DNA of 64,000 bases from Agrobacterium tumefaciens. Its GTDB lineage: Bacteria > Pseudomonadota > Alphaproteobacteria > Rhizobiales > Rhizobiaceae. Numbering within the stretch: position 1 is the first letter of the stretch; each line of letters begins with the position of its first letter. The notes beneath the pieces are model-generated. The model saw only the letters and a program-made list of their open reading frames with translations, did no database searches and was not told the origin of the DNA. The position numbers and the translations under genes are program-made. Below are positions 61,923-64,000 of this stretch, piece after piece. The DNA is taken from contig CP048469.1 of the NCBI GenBank assembly GCA_025559845.1, positions 2,418,001 to 2,482,000 of the forward strand, in the 5' to 3' direction.

Positions 61923-64000
61923 ATGACTTCGATTATCTCCTCATTGTCTGCTGCGCAGATTTCCAAGCTTTCGACGTCAACAATCGCTGGTTTGACCTCG
62001 GAGGACGTGAATGCTCTGGATAGCGCCAAGATCAAGGCGCTGACGTCCTCGCAGATCGCCTCGCTGAGCACCGATAACCTCGCGCTTTTCAGCTCCGAAG
62101 ACGTCAACGCAATTTCGGTCAGCGCCGTCAAGGGACTGACCGTCGCCCAGATCGAACTGTTGGGCTCCACGCAGATCAACGGCCTGTCGGCTTCCCAGGT
62201 CACAGCGCTTTACACGAGCCAGATCGCCGCTCTGTCGACCTCGCAGATTGAAGCGCTGACGTCGGATCAGATCGCAGGTCTCAGCTCCGGACAGGTCGGC
62301 ACGCTCAGCAGCGACGAACTCGCACTGTTCTCGACCGACGAAATTGCCGCCATCAGCGCCAAGGCACTGGCTGGCCTCGCCACAGACGCGCTGGCAAGCC
62401 TCAGCACCGACAACGCTGCCGCACTGACCAAGACCCAGATCGCTGGCCTGTCGTCTTCTCAGCTTGGCTCGCTCTCTTCTGAGCAACTGAACACCTTCTC
62501 TTCCGACGAGATCCAGGCAATCAGCACCAAGGCGCTTGCCGGCCTCGACGTTACCAAGCTCAGCACCGAAATCATCGCCACCCTGACGAAAACGCAGGTC
62601 GCGGCCCTCTCCTCGACCCAGTTTGCCGCTCTCTCCACCGAGCAGATCCAGGCCCTGACCTCGGATCAGGTCGGTGGTCTCAGCGCCGCACAGGTCGGGA
62701 CCTTGAGCAGCGATGAACTGGCACTGTTTTCGACCGATGAAGTTGCCGCCATCAGCGCAAAGGCCATTGCTGGTCTTGCTACCGACACGCTGGCGAGCCT
62801 CAGCACCGACAACGCTGCCGCACTGACGAAGACGCAGATCGCCGGTCTGTCCTCGTCTCAGCTCGCTTCGCTGTCTTCCGAAAGCCTTGCCGCCTTCTCC
62901 ACCGATGAAATCAAGACGATCAGCACCAAAGCGCTTGCTGGCCTCGACGTTACCAAGCTCAGCACCGAGGGCGTTGCTTCTCTGACAAGAACGCAGGTCG
63001 CGGCACTGTCTTCGACGCAGTTTGCAGCCCTCTCGACCGAACAGATCCAGGTTCTGAACTCCGATCAGGTTGCTGGCCTCAGCGCCGCACAGGTTGGCAC
63101 GCTCAGCAGCGACGAGATCGCTCTGTTCGCGACCGATGAAATCGCCGCCATCAGCGCCAAGGCACTGGCTGGTCTCGCCACCGACGCACTGGCAAGCCTC
63201 AGCACTGACAACGCGGCTGCACTGACGAAGACGCAGATCGCCGGCCTGTCTTCGGCTCAGCTTGGCTCGCTCTCTTCTGAACAACTGAGCACCTTCTCAA
63301 CCGACGAAATCCAGGCAATCAGCACCAAGGCGATTGCTGGCCTCGACGTTGCCAAGCTCAGCACCGAGAATGTCGCAACGCTGAGCAAAACTCAGGTCGC
63401 GGCGCTCTCTTCAACCCAGTTTGCAGCCCTCTCGACCGAACAGATCCAGGCCCTGACCTCTGATCAGGTCGGTGGTCTCAGCGCCGCACAGGTCGGGACC
63501 TTGAGCAGCGATGAACTGGCACTGTTCTCGACCGACGAAATTGCTGCCATCAGCGCAAAGGCGATTGCTGGTCTTGCCACCGATACGCTGGCAAGCCTCA
63601 GCACCGACAACGCAGCAGCACTGACGAAGACCCAGATCGCTGGCCTCTCCTCGTCGCAGCTGGGTTCGCTCTCTTCCGAGCAGCTGAACACCTTCTCTAC
63701 CGATGAGATCAAGGCAATCAGCACCAAGGCACTTGCTGGCCTCGACGTTACCAAGCTCAGCACCGAAAACGTTGCAACGCTGAGCAAGACCCAGGTTGCA
63801 GCACTCTCTTCGACGCAGTTCGCTGCTCTCTCCACCGAGCAGATCCAGGCTCTGACATCCGATCAGATTTCTGGTCTCAGCGCCGCACAGGTCGGAACAC
63901 TCAGCAGCGACGAGATTGCCCTATTCTCGACCGATGAAGTTGCCGCCATCAGCGCAAAGGCGATTGCTGGTCTTGCCACCGACACGCTGGCAAGCCTCAG
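61923..64000 (+). CDS. Giant octapeptide-repeat protein, 3' end beyond window
   Basis: The frame runs without a stop from ATG 61923 (AAGGA nine bases upstream) to the window edge: at least 692 residues. After MTSIISS almost every residue belongs to an 8-residue unit of form L-[ST]-x-x-[QED]-[ILVF]-x-[AGST], such as LSSTQFAA, LSTEQIQA, FSTDEIAA and ISAKALAG. The S-x-x-Q/E spacing resembles a helix capping box. Units form 133-residue macro-repeats (399 bp). There is no signal peptide and no Cys, Trp, His or Pro; Arg occurs once. Large size, low complexity and acidic nature suit a type-I-secreted surface or adhesin-like protein, but this is inference and a cytoplasmic scaffold is possible. Confidence 0.9.
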   Translation, partial: MTSIISSLSAAQISKLSTSTIAGLTSEDVNALDSAKIKALTSSQIASLSTDNLALFSSEDVNAISVSAVKGLTVAQIELLGSTQINGLSASQVTALYTSQIAALSTSQIEALTSDQIAGLSSGQVGTLSSDELALFSTDEIAAISAKALAGLATDALASLSTDNAAALTKTQIAGLSSSQLGSLSSEQLNTFSSDEIQAISTKALAGLDVTKLSTEIIATLTKTQVAALSSTQFAALSTEQIQALTSDQVGGLSAAQVGTLSSDELALFSTDEVAAISAKAIAGLATDTLASLSTDNAAALTKTQIAGLSSSQLASLSSESLAAFSTDEIKTISTKALAGLDVTKLSTEGVASLTRTQVAALSSTQFAALSTEQIQVLNSDQVAGLSAAQVGTLSSDEIALFATDEIAAISAKALAGLATDALASLSTDNAAALTKTQIAGLSSAQLGSLSSEQLSTFSTDEIQAISTKAIAGLDVAKLSTENVATLSKTQVAALSSTQFAALSTEQIQALTSDQVGGLSAAQVGTLSSDELALFSTDEIAAISAKAIAGLATDTLASLSTDNAAALTKTQIAGLSSSQLGSLSSEQLNTFSTDEIKAISTKALAGLDVTKLSTENVATLSKTQVAALSSTQFAALSTEQIQALTSDQISGLSAAQVGTLSSDEIALFSTDEVAAISAKAIAGLATDTLASL
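62292..64000 (+). repeat. 399-bp tandem macro-repeats inside the octapeptide-repeat gene
   Basis: The same CAGGT(C/T)GG landmark recurs at 62292, 62691, 63090, 63489 and 63888, each exactly 399 bp apart, so four whole units and part of a fifth have no length change. Each unit holds 16 octads plus one 5-residue insert (LDVTK or LDVAK). Units 1 and 3 share SAKALAGLATDALAS, while 2, 4 and 5 share SAKAIAGLATDTLAS. Bases 61923-62291 carry older, more diverged octads. Confidence 0.93.

Noticed and set aside
61977..63284. Long minus-strand open frame (435 codons) opposite the octapeptide-repeat gene
   Set aside because: It is a by-product of the repeated codons on the plus strand. The plus frame has a ribosome site, a coherent repeat pattern and preferred codons; the minus frame is Arg/Gly/Cys-rich without family resemblance.
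62292..64000. CRISPR array or non-coding satellite
   Set aside because: Repeats are 399 bp, contiguous, coding, and lack short identical repeats with unique spacers.

Overview
The window reads as chromosomal DNA of an Agrobacterium/Rhizobium-type alphaproteobacterium. The diagnostic markers are the block chvE-gguA-gguB-gguC with a divergent gbpR-type LysR gene (56-59 kb), a BacA-type peptide transporter, the membrane urate oxidase PuuD (a protein type first characterised in Agrobacterium) and a rhizobial-type glycosyltransferase. Coding density is high. I see no insertion sequence, integrase or CRISPR array. The most unusual DNA is the right-hand end.

Layout. 1-7.5 kb: end of a branched-chain amino-acid binding protein, adenine deaminase, a GNAT acetyltransferase coupled to an alpha-glucosidase, KDG kinase, a GT4 glycosyltransferase behind a PHO-box-like site, and a DUF2026-like protein. 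7.6-16.2 kb: der with an upstream YfgM-like TPR gene, NnrU, an exported NodB-type deacetylase, BacA, an MFS carrier, methionine aminopeptidase and a luciferase-like monooxygenase. 16.4-34.4 kb: a purine-degradation region. xdhABC, puuD, guaD and the operon puuE-uraD-hepT-allA-uraH-phosphoesterase give a nearly continuous path guanine > xanthine > urate > 5-hydroxyisourate > OHCU > allantoin > allantoate. Ade at 0.6 kb adds adenine > hypoxanthine. No allantoate-cleaving enzyme is in the window. Embedded among these are 3-hydroxybutyrate dehydrogenase, a lactate-type FMN dehydrogenase, a TauE-type carrier, a TetR/SMR efflux pair and a D,D-carboxypeptidase.

34.5-47.4 kb: a 2H-phosphoesterase-like DUF1045 protein, a head-to-head split mnmC-like pair whose start codons share bases, a large PAS hybrid histidine kinase, an RhlE-type RNA helicase, two EamA carriers, DoxX, an Lrp/DUF2000 divergent pair and an L,D-transpeptidase. 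47.7-52.9 kb: a module of circularly permuted ATP-grasp, alpha-E protein, transglutaminase and methyltransferase, with a second transglutaminase and a VOC protein next to it. This resembles a predicted peptide-synthesis or modification system. 52.9-60.6 kb: the chvE sugar-uptake/sensing operon, gbpR, a J-domain-like protein and a MarR regulator.

60.6-64 kb: two gene-poor stretches around tRNA-Arg(CCG), the second partly AT-rich, lead into a reading frame that starts at 61923 and is still open at the window end (at least 692 residues). It is made almost wholly of 8-residue repeats arranged in exact 399-bp macro-repeats. It begins without a signal peptide and contains no Cys, Trp, His or Pro. 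It is the least explained and most interesting object here. All family calls come from reading motifs; no database search was possible.
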